Shown in pieces: positions 1-7,007 of a DNA stretch of 11,314 nt. The stretch's first letter is position 1. Each line of letters starts with the position of its first letter. A program made the position numbers and the translations under genes. This stretch comes from Clostridia bacterium (lineage in GTDB: Bacteria; Bacillota; Clostridia; Christensenellales; CAG-917): the NCBI GenBank assembly GCA_017507205.1, contig JAFWBH010000040.1, forward strand, positions 1 through 11,314, read 5' to 3'. The notes below the pieces were generated by a model, which was given only the letters and a program-made list of their open reading frames with translations, was not told the origin of the DNA and searched no databases.

Positions 1-257
1 ATTTTGGCAATATGGTTGAGCTTGCCTCATCAGAAGAGCTGTTCAAAAACCCCTTGCACCCCTATACAAAATCATTGCTTTCAGCAATTCCTCTTCCTGA
101 TCCCGTCTATGAAAAGTCAAGAACTCGTATTGTCTACAATCCTCTTGCAGATCATGATTATTCAACACAAGGTCCTACATTTAGAGAGGTTGCACCTGGA
201 CACTTTGTATCATGCAATGATGAGGAAATGAAGAGATATCAAGAAATGCTAAAATAA
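1..257 (+). CDS. oppF: Oligopeptide ABC transporter ATP-binding protein, C-terminal fragment (OppF/DppF type)
   Basis: Only the last 85 or so codons lie in the window; the frame is open back to the left edge and ends with TAA at 255-257. The readable tail begins FGNMVEL and contains NPLHPYTKSLLSAIP, the signature of the oligo_HPY domain found at the C-terminus of OppD/OppF/DppF ATPases, after the ABC catalytic core (Walker A/B, outside the window). In this family the protein is a cytoplasmic ATPase that powers peptide import through an OppBC-type permease. The motif identifies the family firmly. Choosing OppF over OppD rests on the tail being the last transporter gene before an unrelated gene, so the subunit assignment is an inference. 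A DUF3899 gene follows after 12 nt and is probably co-transcribed. Confidence 0.85.
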   Translation, partial: FGNMVELASSEELFKNPLHPYTKSLLSAIPLPDPVYEKSRTRIVYNPLADHDYSTQGPTFREVAPGHFVSCNDEEMKRYQEMLK

Positions 258-269
258 AAGGCAGAACAA

Positions 270-680
270 GTGAAAAAGAAGATAATTACGCTATCCATAA
301 TAATTCTGGTTTTTATCGGAATCATCCTCACGGTTTGTGGAATAAATGGTTTATTTACAAAGGCCATAGCACCCAAAGAAACCGTTCGCTTTGTCTGTGA
401 CGCATTCTTTGTTGCAGGCGTGTTATACGCCTGCATAGGTGGACTTATTTGGGCATCAGGAGAAGGTGCATTCGATGGAATAGGCTACGTGATGGCTACG
501 TGGAAGCATAGTATATTCCACAATACTCGCGACTGGAAGAAAAAAGAGTCTTATCAAGAGTATAAAGAAAGGCGCGCAGAAAAGAAAAAGGAAAAGAGAG
601 TGAATGAAGTAGTAATCATAGGTGGCTCATCTATTGTTATTGCTGCAATTCTATTGCTTGTTTACAACTTTGCATTTTAA
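270..680 (+). CDS. DUF3899-type small membrane protein
   Basis: Protein of 136 aa starting with GTG at 270, preceded by an AAAGG Shine-Dalgarno at 257-261. Three hydrophobic segments are visible: residues about 5-27, 42-64 and 113-134. Between the second and third is a strongly basic and acidic cytoplasmic-looking stretch (about 86-111, ESYQEYKERRAEKKKEKR). The segment around residues 46-72, with an AFFVAGVLY...GGLIWASGEGAFDGI pattern, resembles the DUF3899 family of Firmicutes, in which a 'F/AFDG' turn follows the second membrane helix. The function of that family is unknown and nothing here predicts one. It sits 12 nt after the peptide transporter ATPase and is closed by a terminator at 691-722, so it is the last gene of that operon. 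The family call comes from remembered pattern, not a search. Confidence 0.8.
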   Translation: MKKKIITLSIIILVFIGIILTVCGINGLFTKAIAPKETVRFVCDAFFVAGVLYACIGGLIWASGEGAFDGIGYVMATWKHSIFHNTRDWKKKESYQEYKERRAEKKKEKRVNEVVIIGGSSIVIAAILLLVYNFAF

Positions 681-690
681 AATCAAAATA

Positions 691-722
691 CAAGACGGGC
701 ACATTTATGTGTCCGTTTTTTT
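691..722 (+). terminator. Intrinsic terminator after the opp/DUF3899 operon
   Basis: Arms ACGGGCACA (695-703) and TGTGTCCGT (708-716) form a 9-bp stem with one G-U pair and the loop TTTA, followed by an uninterrupted T run (716-722). It starts 15 nt after the DUF3899 stop codon. The canonical structure ends the operon entering from the left. Confidence 0.9.
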
Positions 723-807
723 AATTTGAGAAAGCTTTAAAATTGACAAAGCTTACAAAATTAGGTGCAAAAAAACACGGATTTCTTTAAAATCACCACT
801 TTATCGC

Positions 808-837
808 TTTACTTTCATAAAAGAAAAATGTTAAAAT
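808..837 (+). promoter_or_regulatory. Sigma-A-type promoter for the TrpR-like regulator (extended -10)
   Basis: TTTACT at 808-813, an 18-nt spacer and TAAAAT at 832-837, with the extended -10 dinucleotide TG at 829-830 (TGTTAAAAT). The predicted transcription start is near 844, giving a leader of only about 12 nt that still keeps the GGTGG part of the ribosome-binding site (846-850). An upstream TTGACA at 743-748 lacks a convincing -10 at normal spacing and was not chosen. The remaining intergenic DNA (723-807) is AT-rich with two AAAGCTT copies (731-737, 748-754) of unknown meaning. Confidence 0.55.
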
Positions 838-855
838 GAAACAAAGGTGGAAATT

Positions 856-1170
856 ATGAAATTATACGAAATTTTGTCAAAGCTTAATACAGAGACAGAG
901 GTCGAAGCATTCTTCGATGATCTTTGCACATATGCAGAAATTGAAAAGATGGAGCAACGCATTGAGGCTGCCCAAATGTTCCTTGAAGGCGCAACCTACA
1001 ACCAAGTCATCAAAAAGACAAAGATATCAAGTGCTACTCTTTCAAGAGTGTCAAGATGTATACACCATGGCAGTGGTGGCTACAGCAAAATCCTCAATAA
1101 GATGATGAGAGAGGAGAAGGAAAGACAAGAAGAGGCTGATGCCACTGATGACAATACAACCAATGAGTGA
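856..1170 (+). CDS. yerC: TrpR-like DNA-binding regulator, YerC/YecD family
   Basis: Protein of 104 aa, the length expected for Bacillus YerC-type proteins. It is helical throughout, and the core has the TrpR-superfamily helix-turn-helix pattern: an acidic dimerisation part (LCTYAEIEKMEQRIEAA), then FLEGATYNQVIKKT as the first HTH helix and ISSATLSRVSRCI as the recognition helix (about residues 54-74). It ends in a charged, Glu/Asp-rich tail. ATG at 856 is chosen because AAAGGTGG (843-850) sits 5 nt before it; the in-frame GTG at 847 lies inside that ribosome-binding site. Family members are presumed transcription regulators and the ligand and targets are not evident. The gene has its own promoter and terminator, so it is monocistronic. 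Unlike E. coli TrpR, there is no tryptophan operon nearby. Confidence 0.92.
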   Translation: MKLYEILSKLNTETEVEAFFDDLCTYAEIEKMEQRIEAAQMFLEGATYNQVIKKTKISSATLSRVSRCIHHGSGGYSKILNKMMREEKERQEEADATDDNTTNE

Positions 1171-1185
1171 TGGATGTAAATAGGC

Positions 1186-1272
1186 AGTCAAATTGAAATA
1201 ATCAAGAAACAAAATATTACGACAAAAAACACCGTGCAACCGAAGGCTTGCGCGGTTTTTATTTTTCATAAT
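1186..1272 (+). promoter_or_regulatory. Putative spoIIE control region: Spo0A-like boxes and a -10 element
   Basis: CATAAT at 1267-1272 matches TATAAT at 5 of 6 positions and lies exactly 6 nt before the spoIIE ATG, so transcription would start at the ATG. No good -35 hexamer exists at 16-18 nt. Two 7-mers resemble the Spo0A box TGTCRAA with one mismatch each: AGTCAAA at 1186-1192, and the complement of 1218-1224 (TGTCGTA on the minus strand). Bacillus spoIIE is activated by phosphorylated Spo0A at a promoter with aberrant -35 spacing, so a poor -35 with upstream boxes would fit. This is inference: one-mismatch 7-mers occur often by chance in AT-rich DNA. Confidence 0.3.
1231..1266 (+). terminator. 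Intrinsic terminator of the TrpR-like gene
   Basis: Arms ACCGTGCAA (1231-1239) and TTGCGCGGT (1248-1256) form 9 pairs with one U-G pair around an 8-nt loop. The T run TTTTT (1256-1260), an A and a second TTTTT (1262-1266) follow. An A-run (1224-1229) precedes the stem. The terminator ends only 12 nt before the spoIIE start codon, so spoIIE cannot rely on read-through from yerC and needs a promoter within or just after this hairpin. Confidence 0.88.
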
Positions 1273-1278
1273 GACCTT

Positions 1279-3558
1279 ATGAAAGCACAACGAGCATTGC
1301 ACAGAAGAAAGGGACAGGCTTATGCCTTGGACCCTCAGAAGGCGCTTAAATACACTATTGAGTTTCTGCTGATGATCTTGTTCTTTTCGGCAGGAGAGAT
1401 TGGCTACGCCCTTGCAGTAGGCTTGTTCAGTGGATTGGTCTATGCAAGGCAAAATCTCGTCATAATATCCCCCTTATTTATCATTGCAGGTGGAGTGTTT
1501 TTGTCAAGCTGGCTGGGGCTTGTATTTCTTGTTGTGCCACCCCTTGTATTTGTGGTGCTATACTTTTTGTATACAAGGTTTAAAAAGAATGTTCCCACAT
1601 GGGCAGTGCTTGTATGCACCTTGATCTGTGCCCTCGCTGAAGGCCTGACGGAGCTGTTGCTATATGGTGGTGGGTTGCGCTTTGCATTGACCATTATTGT
1701 ATCCGTTATTTTTGCACTATGTTGCACAAACGTATGTTATGCAGTGCTAATAAGGGGGTTAAAGTGCCGTTTTACGCTGGATGAGTATATTTGCTTGGGC
1801 ATAACAAGCGTTGCATTTGCATATGCTTGCAAGGCTGTGGATATATACAATTTCAATCTGTTTTATTTGATTTTGCCCTTTGCAATATTGTCCTTGTCAG
1901 CAAGCGACAAGCATGGAAGAGTGCTTATCGCAGGGCTATTGCTGTCAGTGGGTGCAGCATTAAATGCCTTAGATTTCACCATTGTCGCAGTAGGAACACT
2001 GCTGGCGTTTTTGGGGTGGTCACTTCTTGTGTTTCATAGATTTCTTTCAGTGTTTGCAATGACCTTGGCTGTGGCTGTATTCTGGCTTCTTGGCATAGGT
2101 GGCATTGGCTATGAGAATTTAATTTTGACCTTCTTGGGTGGAATGGCATATAGCCTGCTTCCAAAAGAGATACGCAGTCATTTCCTTCGTCCGTCAAGGG
2201 ATAAGACAGCATCGCTTTGCGCCTTGGTCAATCGTGACAGATGCAATTTGTCGGGTAGGCTTATATCTGTCAGTGATGTTTTTGCAGATTTGGCAGACTG
2301 TCTTGAAGAGCAGGAAAACGCAAGCAGTATATATACATCAAAAAGGCTATCCCAGGAAATTGCAAGAAACTATTGTGGAAAATGTCCTGAAAAGAGCAAG
2401 TGCTTTTCTGCTCTTGGTGGTGACACTGCGACAATACTTGAAGGAATGTGTGGTGCAGTGCTTACAAGGGGCAAGGCGACAATACTTGACGTGCCTACAT
2501 TCATAACGTCAAGATGCGTGAAGGTCCACAACCTTTTGTCCGTCATCAACAATGCAGGTGAGCAATACAAGGTTAAAATTGCCGGAAGCAAGGAGCTTGT
2601 CAGCTGCAAAAAGATGATGTCAGAGCAGTTTGCTGGAATGTCCCTTGTGCTTGACTCCTTGTCAAAGGAATATGGCAAAAATATTACCTTTGGTGGTGAG
2701 GATGAGGAAACTCTTGAAAACGAGCTTATGAAGCATAATATAGTGGCAACCGAAACCTTAATTGCAGGCGCTGGGGCATCATCTAGGGTGGCACTCACGG
2801 TGAGGGATTGTGATGTGGGCAAGAGGATGCTGGTGAGGACGGTGTCAAACTGCCTCAAAAACCCTTATGTCGTAGAAAAAGTCACTGACAAGGGAGATGA
2901 AAAGACAGTGCATCTTGTGACAGCACCCACCTACCACATAGCCTATGGAATTGCAGAGAAGAAAAGAGATGGTGAAAATGTGTCGGGAGATAGCAAGGCA
3001 ATACTTTCTCCCTCAATGAACAAGAGGATTTTTGCCCTGTCTGACGGCATGGGAAGTGGTGAAAAGGCATCAATATCATCGCAGAAATCTCTCAGTATGA
3101 TTGAAAATTTCTATAAGGCAGGCTTTGAGGACGGACTTATATTGTCCCTTGTCAATCAGCTTTTACGCCTCGTAAATGACGAGCATTTTTCTGCCCTTGA
3201 TATTGCAGTCATTGATTTGGTTGATGGTGGCACCGACATCATAAAGCTGGGCGCGCCCTCAAGCTTTATATTGAGGAAAGCTGCCATTGAAGTGTTGAAA
3301 TCAACATCACCACCGGTGGGCATTGTTGACAAGCTGGCTCCCACCACTGCAAGATATCAGCTTTATGACGGAGATATGATGGTTTTGGCAAGTGATGGAA
3401 TGGTTGACGCCCTTGGAGAAAATGGTGTGATAGACGTCGTCAATGAAGCAGACACCACCAATCCTCAAACTCTGGCAGACAGGCTTTTGGACACTGCGCT
3501 TGACAAGGGTGCAGAGGATGATTGCACGGTGGTTGTCTTGCATCTTGTTGCCATTTGA
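1279..3558 (+). CDS. spoIIE: Stage II sporulation protein E (membrane-anchored PP2C-type phosphatase)
   Basis: Protein of 759 aa, slightly shorter than Bacillus SpoIIE (about 827 aa) but complete in layout. Residues about 25-285 form a run of roughly ten membrane helices. A central region follows with a conserved Cys cluster (C366, C369, C375; NYCGKCPEKSKC). The C-terminal PP2C/SpoIIE phosphatase domain carries its metal-binding aspartates: D571 (VSGDS), D589 (SDGMGSG), D706 (SDGMVDA) and D748 (DDCTV). In the known system SpoIIE localises to the polar septum with FtsZ and dephosphorylates SpoIIAA, releasing sigma-F in the forespore. ATG 1279 was chosen because the longer frame from GTG 1234 begins inside the yerC terminator. 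There is no Shine-Dalgarno before 1279, but a -10-like CATAAT suggests a leaderless message. The stop is TGA 3556-3558. A downstream TTG (1327) is a less likely alternative start. Confidence 0.95.
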   Translation: MKAQRALHRRKGQAYALDPQKALKYTIEFLLMILFFSAGEIGYALAVGLFSGLVYARQNLVIISPLFIIAGGVFLSSWLGLVFLVVPPLVFVVLYFLYTRFKKNVPTWAVLVCTLICALAEGLTELLLYGGGLRFALTIIVSVIFALCCTNVCYAVLIRGLKCRFTLDEYICLGITSVAFAYACKAVDIYNFNLFYLILPFAILSLSASDKHGRVLIAGLLLSVGAALNALDFTIVAVGTLLAFLGWSLLVFHRFLSVFAMTLAVAVFWLLGIGGIGYENLILTFLGGMAYSLLPKEIRSHFLRPSRDKTASLCALVNRDRCNLSGRLISVSDVFADLADCLEEQENASSIYTSKRLSQEIARNYCGKCPEKSKCFSALGGDTATILEGMCGAVLTRGKATILDVPTFITSRCVKVHNLLSVINNAGEQYKVKIAGSKELVSCKKMMSEQFAGMSLVLDSLSKEYGKNITFGGEDEETLENELMKHNIVATETLIAGAGASSRVALTVRDCDVGKRMLVRTVSNCLKNPYVVEKVTDKGDEKTVHLVTAPTYHIAYGIAEKKRDGENVSGDSKAILSPSMNKRIFALSDGMGSGEKASISSQKSLSMIENFYKAGFEDGLILSLVNQLLRLVNDEHFSALDIAVIDLVDGGTDIIKLGAPSSFILRKAAIEVLKSTSPPVGIVDKLAPTTARYQLYDGDMMVLASDGMVDALGENGVIDVVNEADTTNPQTLADRLLDTALDKGAEDDCTVVVLHLVAI

Positions 3559-3604
3559 CAGCTGTGGAAGAGAAAAAATGAACAAAATTCATTTATTTTA
3601 AGAC

Positions 3605-3630
3605 AAAAAATATAAACTTATATTTTTTTT
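3605..3630 (+). terminator. AT-only hairpin, possible weak or bidirectional terminator after spoIIE
   Basis: AAAAAATATA (3605-3614) pairs perfectly with TATATTTTTT (3619-3628) around the loop AACT, and two more T follow. It begins 46 nt after the spoIIE stop. With no G-C pairs it would be thermally weak, but the T tract on this strand and the matching A tract (a T tract on the other strand) make it the best terminator candidate for spoIIE. Confidence 0.45.
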
Positions 3631-3639
3631 GAAAGGAAG

Positions 3640-3711
3640 ATGAGATTTGTAATATTGACGGCTTTCAGGCTATCTAACAGGGGTGATTTTATCCGAATGG
3701 CAAATTTTTAA
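3640..3711 (+). CDS. Possible 23-residue small ORF between spoIIE and tilS
   Basis: An ATG at 3640 is preceded by AAAGGA (3632-3637), a good Shine-Dalgarno core at rather tight spacing. The frame runs 23 codons (MRFVILTAFRLSNRGDFIRM, then ANF) to TAA at 3709-3711, which lies inside the long AT palindrome. I recognise no homologue. It could be a leader peptide, a small basic peptide gene or chance. No convincing promoter precedes it, and the next gene appears to have its own promoter downstream, which argues against a role as a tilS leader. Confidence 0.15.
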   Translation: MRFVILTAFRLSNRGDFIRMANF

Positions 3712-3723
3712 TATTAAAAATTT
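3702..3723. repeat. 22-bp perfect AT-only palindrome upstream of the tilS promoter
   Basis: The sequence equals its own reverse complement over 22 nt, centred between 3712 and 3713 on the core TTAATATTAA, and contains no G or C. It lies 32 nt upstream of the tilS -35 element (3755). It has no G-C pairs, no loop and no following T-run, so it is a poor terminator. It could be an UP element, a cruciform-prone site or a dyad operator. Confidence 0.6.
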
Positions 3724-3754
3724 ATTTTCATGTGTGTGCGTGGGCGATTGGGTA

Positions 3755-3783
3755 TAGACAAAAGCCGAAAAAAAGTTTATACT
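3755..3783 (+). promoter_or_regulatory. Sigma-A-type promoter of tilS, apparently producing a leaderless mRNA
   Basis: TAGACA (3755-3760, 5 of 6 to TTGACA), an exact 17-nt spacer and TATACT (3778-3783, 5 of 6 to TATAAT). With the usual 6-nt gap after the -10, transcription would begin at 3790, which is the A of the tilS ATG. There is no Shine-Dalgarno between promoter and gene, consistent with leaderless initiation. The in-frame ATG at 3730 lies upstream of this promoter and cannot be on the transcript. Confidence 0.7.
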
Positions 3784-3789
3784 AGATGT

Positions 3790-5094
3790 ATGGCAAAAAA
3801 CATTGTTCTTGACGCACCATACCTGAAAGGCTCAAAAATTGCTCTGGCATTGTCCGGGGGCAGAGATTCTATGGCGTTGGCTTATGCCTTCAAGGCACAG
3901 GGAACGCCTTTTTTTGCAATCAATTTTGACCACGGCATAAGAGGTGATAGGTCAAAGGCCGACAGCAAGTTTGTGAGAGATTGGTGTGAGGAGAATGGCA
4001 TTCAATGCGTAAGCATATCCTTTGATACTCCCACATATGCAAGAGAAAAGGGCTTGACCATTGAGCAAGGCGCAAGAGAGCTGAGATATTTCCATTTTGA
4101 CAGGCTTATCAGTGAGGGAAAGTGTGACTATGTGGCACTGGCACATCACAGAGATGACCTTGTTGAAACAATACTTATGAGAGTCCTTCGTGGCACAGGC
4201 GTGAGAGGGCTTAAAGGCATGAGTGAGGTCAGTGGAAATTATCTGAGGCCTCTCATCAGCTATACAAGAGAGGACATTGATGCCTACGTCATTGAAAACT
4301 CAATTCCTTATGTAGAGGACGAAACCAATTCTGATGAAAGCTACACCAGAAACTATCTGCGAAATGAGCTGAAAGAATTAAAAAAACGATTTCCAGCCCT
4401 TTGCGAAGCAGTGGCACGCCTTTCTAGAAGTGCAACGGAAATTGATGACTATCTCCTTGGGCAAGTGGGGGATATTGATGTGGTTGACGGTGAGTGTGCA
4501 ATAGATATTGCTGAACTGAATGTGCCAGCAGTTGCCAAAAGGAAGATATTGCTCATTTTTGAGAGGCTTGGGGTAAGGCAAGATGTTGAAGAAAGGCACT
4601 ATCCCCTCATTTTTGACCTTGCAAATGCAGAAAACGGCAAGCATTTGGATTTGCCTCACGGAATTGTGGCACACAAGGACGGAGAAAAAATTGTGTTTAC
4701 AAGCCTAACATCGCCAGACACCTTGGATGAGCTTGCTTTTAATGGCGAAACAATTGAGGGGGTCATCACAGTCACTCCAATAGAGAAGCTTGAGCTTGAA
4801 GAAGGTGAGCTGATTATCGATTTGAACAAAGTTCCATCACAAGCAGTCCTTCGTCACCCTAGAGAAAAGGATAGAATCCGAAAATTTGGTGGTGGAAGCA
4901 AGAGCCTTGGTGATTTTCTCACCGACAAGAAAATACCTCTCAGAAGGCGCAAGGATTTGATTGTCCTTGCAAGCGCACCAAAGGGATATAAAAACTCCAA
5001 CGAGATATTGCTTATTCTTGGGGTTGAAATATCAGCCGACTTGAAGGTTGAAGAGGGTGCTAGAATGGCAAAAATCACAAACTATAAAGGTTGA
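3790..5094 (+). CDS. tilS: tRNA(Ile)-lysidine synthetase
   Basis: Protein of 434 aa, a full-length TilS with both domains. The N-terminal PP-loop ATPase has SGGRDS (22-27), NFDHGIRGD (45-53) and AHHRDDLVET (118-127), followed by the family's LMRVLRGTGVRGLKGM and DETNSDESYTRNYLRNEL segments. The C-terminal TilS_C domain is recognisable from RHPREKDRI (355-363) and GDFLTDKKIPLRRRKD. The enzyme uses ATP and lysine to convert cytidine-34 of the CAU-anticodon tRNA(Ile) to lysidine, which changes both decoding and charging from Met to Ile; it is essential in most bacteria. ATG 3790 is chosen from the promoter position; the longer reading from 3730 adds 20 non-conserved residues. hpt follows after 28 nt, the same tilS-hpt pairing seen in Bacillus. 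Confidence 0.96.
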   Translation: MAKNIVLDAPYLKGSKIALALSGGRDSMALAYAFKAQGTPFFAINFDHGIRGDRSKADSKFVRDWCEENGIQCVSISFDTPTYAREKGLTIEQGARELRYFHFDRLISEGKCDYVALAHHRDDLVETILMRVLRGTGVRGLKGMSEVSGNYLRPLISYTREDIDAYVIENSIPYVEDETNSDESYTRNYLRNELKELKKRFPALCEAVARLSRSATEIDDYLLGQVGDIDVVDGECAIDIAELNVPAVAKRKILLIFERLGVRQDVEERHYPLIFDLANAENGKHLDLPHGIVAHKDGEKIVFTSLTSPDTLDELAFNGETIEGVITVTPIEKLELEEGELIIDLNKVPSQAVLRHPREKDRIRKFGGGSKSLGDFLTDKKIPLRRRKDLIVLASAPKGYKNSNEILLILGVEISADLKVEEGARMAKITNYKG

Positions 5095-5122
5095 AGAAGT
5101 CAACTTGAAATAAAGGAGCATT

Positions 5123-5668
5123 ATGGAATACGGAAAAGAAATCGCAAAAGTGCTTATCACCGAAGCTGAAGCAAGAAAGAGAATTGCAGAGCTTGCAGAT
5201 CAAATCAATCGTGATTACGAGGGCAAGGAATATACCGTGGTTGTCACCCTGCGTGGTGCAGTCATGTTCTTTGCTGACCTGTTTAGACAGCTGACAGGCA
5301 ACGTTGATTGCGATTTCATTGCAGTGTCAAGCTATGGTGCAACCACTTCAACAACAGGTGAAGTGAAGATGTCAAAGGATTTGTCCTCACCCATCAAGGG
5401 CAAGCACATCATCATCGTTGAGGACATCATTGACACAGGCATCACTCTTTCTTATCTCAAAAAGATGTTCTCAGCAAGAGAGCCAGCCTCTCTTAAGGTC
5501 TGTTCCTTCCTCGACAAGCCCTCAAGACGTGAGGTTGAAATTGAAGGCGACTATATTGGCTTTACAATCCCCAACGAGTTTGTTGTTGGATATGGCCTTG
5601 ACTACGATCAAAAGCTCAGAAATTTGCCTGACGTATGTGTTCTAGCCCCTGAGGTTTACGGTGGTTGA
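5123..5668 (+). CDS. hpt: Hypoxanthine(-guanine) phosphoribosyltransferase
   Basis: Protein of 181 aa, the usual length for bacterial Hpt. The PRPP-binding signature VEDIIDTGIT is at residues 99-108 with the two acidic residues E100/D101. The pyrophosphate loop appears as LRG (43-45), where many relatives have LKG. The flexible-loop segment SSYGATTSTTGEVK precedes the PRPP motif, and the C-terminal FVVGYGLDYDQKLRNLPDV is typical of the family. The enzyme joins hypoxanthine or guanine to PRPP to give IMP or GMP (purine salvage, cytoplasm). Start: AAAGGAG at 5112-5118 just before ATG 5123. It is co-directional with tilS at 28 nt and its end overlaps the next gene by 8 nt. In Bacillus, Hpt and TilS are neighbours and have been reported to act together on ftsH expression; ftsH is not in this window. 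Confidence 0.96.
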   Translation: MEYGKEIAKVLITEAEARKRIAELADQINRDYEGKEYTVVVTLRGAVMFFADLFRQLTGNVDCDFIAVSSYGATTSTTGEVKMSKDLSSPIKGKHIIIVEDIIDTGITLSYLKKMFSAREPASLKVCSFLDKPSRREVEIEGDYIGFTIPNEFVVGYGLDYDQKLRNLPDVCVLAPEVYGG

Positions 5669-7007
5669 CAGGTCAAAGCTTGAAAAGCTTGCATCCTTCT
5701 TTCCGAAGGATAAGCCCCTCTACGCAGTTGGGGGATATGTGCGAGATGCACTGCTTGGCTTCGACAGCAGTGATGTTGACATTTGCTCACAACTGACAGT
5801 TGATGAGGTCAAACAAGTGCTTAAACATACCGATTTTGTCGTTTTAGACAAAAATCTTCGTGTTGGCACAGTCATTATAACAGGCAGAGGCTTTTCTTGT
5901 GAATACACTACATTCAGGACTGACAGCTATCCAGAGGGCAGTGGCATTCACACACCAAATGAGGTGACATTTACAACAGACATCAAGGTGGACGCATTGC
6001 GCCGTGACTTTGGTGCCAATGCCCTTTATCTTGACATAGCGAAGAATGAAATTGTTGACCCACTTGGAGCAATTGGACAGGTGAAAGACAAAGTCATTAA
6101 AACTGCTGACCATCCAGAGAGAGTGTTTTCAGCAGATGGTCATCGCATTCTTCGCATGGTGCGATTTGCAGTTGAGCTTGGCTTTGATATTGATGAGGAA
6201 ACCTTTGCTGTTGCCAAAAAATATGCAGGTCAAGTGAAGGACTTGTCTGTTGAAAGAATATATCAGGAGCTTGACAAAATTTTCGTGGCTGACACAAGGC
6301 ACCCATCTCCTGAAACAAAATATGCTCATCATCGTGGAATACTTCTTCTTGATGAGCTTGGGCTTGTTGATGAGCTATTCCCAGAAATGACAGGGTTGAA
6401 AGGTTTTGAGCAAAATCCCAAATATCATTTGTATGACGGATTCAAGCATACCCTTGAAGCCTTCAAGGCGTCAAAGCCCAATGTCAGATGGGCGACACTT
6501 TTCCATGATATTGGCAAGCCACCCTGCAGAGAAAGGTTTGGTGATACCTATACCCATGCAACAATTGGCGCAGATATTGCAAGGGGCATTGTTGAAAGGT
6601 TGAAGATGCCCAGGGATAAGGGCAAGAGAATTGTTGAGCTTATCACCCATCATATGGTCAACATCAACAGGAATATGCGCAAGTCAAAGGTGGATTGGTT
6701 TGTGGCAGAGCATAGTCATCTTGCCATTGATCTTGCCGACCTTATTGACGCAGACACCTATGGCGCAACGGGTGTCTATCCAACAGAGAACTTTGTAAGA
6801 GAAGCATACAATAGACTTGTTGAAGAAAAAGCACCCTTCTCAGTAAAGGAGCTGGCAGTAAATGGTGGTGACCTTATTGCTTTGGGCATTGAGCCTAGGA
6901 TGAGAAGCGAGGTGCTATATGAGCTGTGGAGAGAGTGTGTCAAAAACCCTGTCTACAGAACAAGAGAAAAGGCATTGGAATACATTGCCAGAAGGAGTGG
7001 AAAATGA
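5661..7007 (+). CDS. cca: CCA tRNA nucleotidyltransferase (class II, HD-domain type)
   Basis: Protein of 448 aa. The N-terminal class II nucleotidyltransferase has GGYVRDALLG (24-33) followed by the catalytic pair D38-V-D40, and the nucleotide-handling RRDFGANAL motif at 114-122. The RILRMVRFAVELGF segment (tRNA-binding head) comes next. A C-terminal HD domain has H282-D283 in LFHDIGK and a later THHM. The enzyme adds or repairs the 3' CCA end of tRNA from CTP and ATP. The start is GTG 5661, with GAGG (5651-5654) placed 6 nt upstream inside hpt; the genes overlap by 8 nt, suggesting translational coupling. Poly(A) polymerases share this fold, so the product could be an A-adding relative, but the motif set and length fit the clostridial CCA enzymes. 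It overlaps rmuC by ATGA. Confidence 0.9.
   Translation: MVDRSKLEKLASFFPKDKPLYAVGGYVRDALLGFDSSDVDICSQLTVDEVKQVLKHTDFVVLDKNLRVGTVIITGRGFSCEYTTFRTDSYPEGSGIHTPNEVTFTTDIKVDALRRDFGANALYLDIAKNEIVDPLGAIGQVKDKVIKTADHPERVFSADGHRILRMVRFAVELGFDIDEETFAVAKKYAGQVKDLSVERIYQELDKIFVADTRHPSPETKYAHHRGILLLDELGLVDELFPEMTGLKGFEQNPKYHLYDGFKHTLEAFKASKPNVRWATLFHDIGKPPCRERFGDTYTHATIGADIARGIVERLKMPRDKGKRIVELITHHMVNINRNMRKSKVDWFVAEHSHLAIDLADLIDADTYGATGVYPTENFVREAYNRLVEEKAPFSVKELAVNGGDLIALGIEPRMRSEVLYELWRECVKNPVYRTREKALEYIARRSGK

Noticed and set aside
731..754. Two AAAGCTT copies around TTGACA as an autoregulatory operator of yerC
   Set aside because: The copies are short, AT-rich and not clearly symmetric about the promoter in use (808-837); nothing beyond chance similarity supports it.
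1234..1278. Longer spoIIE start at GTG 1234
   Set aside because: The GTG lies in the 5' arm of the yerC terminator, has no Shine-Dalgarno, and the added residues are encoded by the hairpin and T-run.
2370..2858. Minus-strand open frame of 162 codons
   Set aside because: It is entirely antisense to spoIIE, with no family resemblance; it is a by-product of spoIIE codon use.
3730..3789. Longer tilS start at ATG 3730 adding 20 residues
   Set aside because: The added codons overlap a good promoter (3755-3783) whose start site is at 3790; no ribosome-binding site precedes 3730, and the extra residues do not resemble TilS N-termini.
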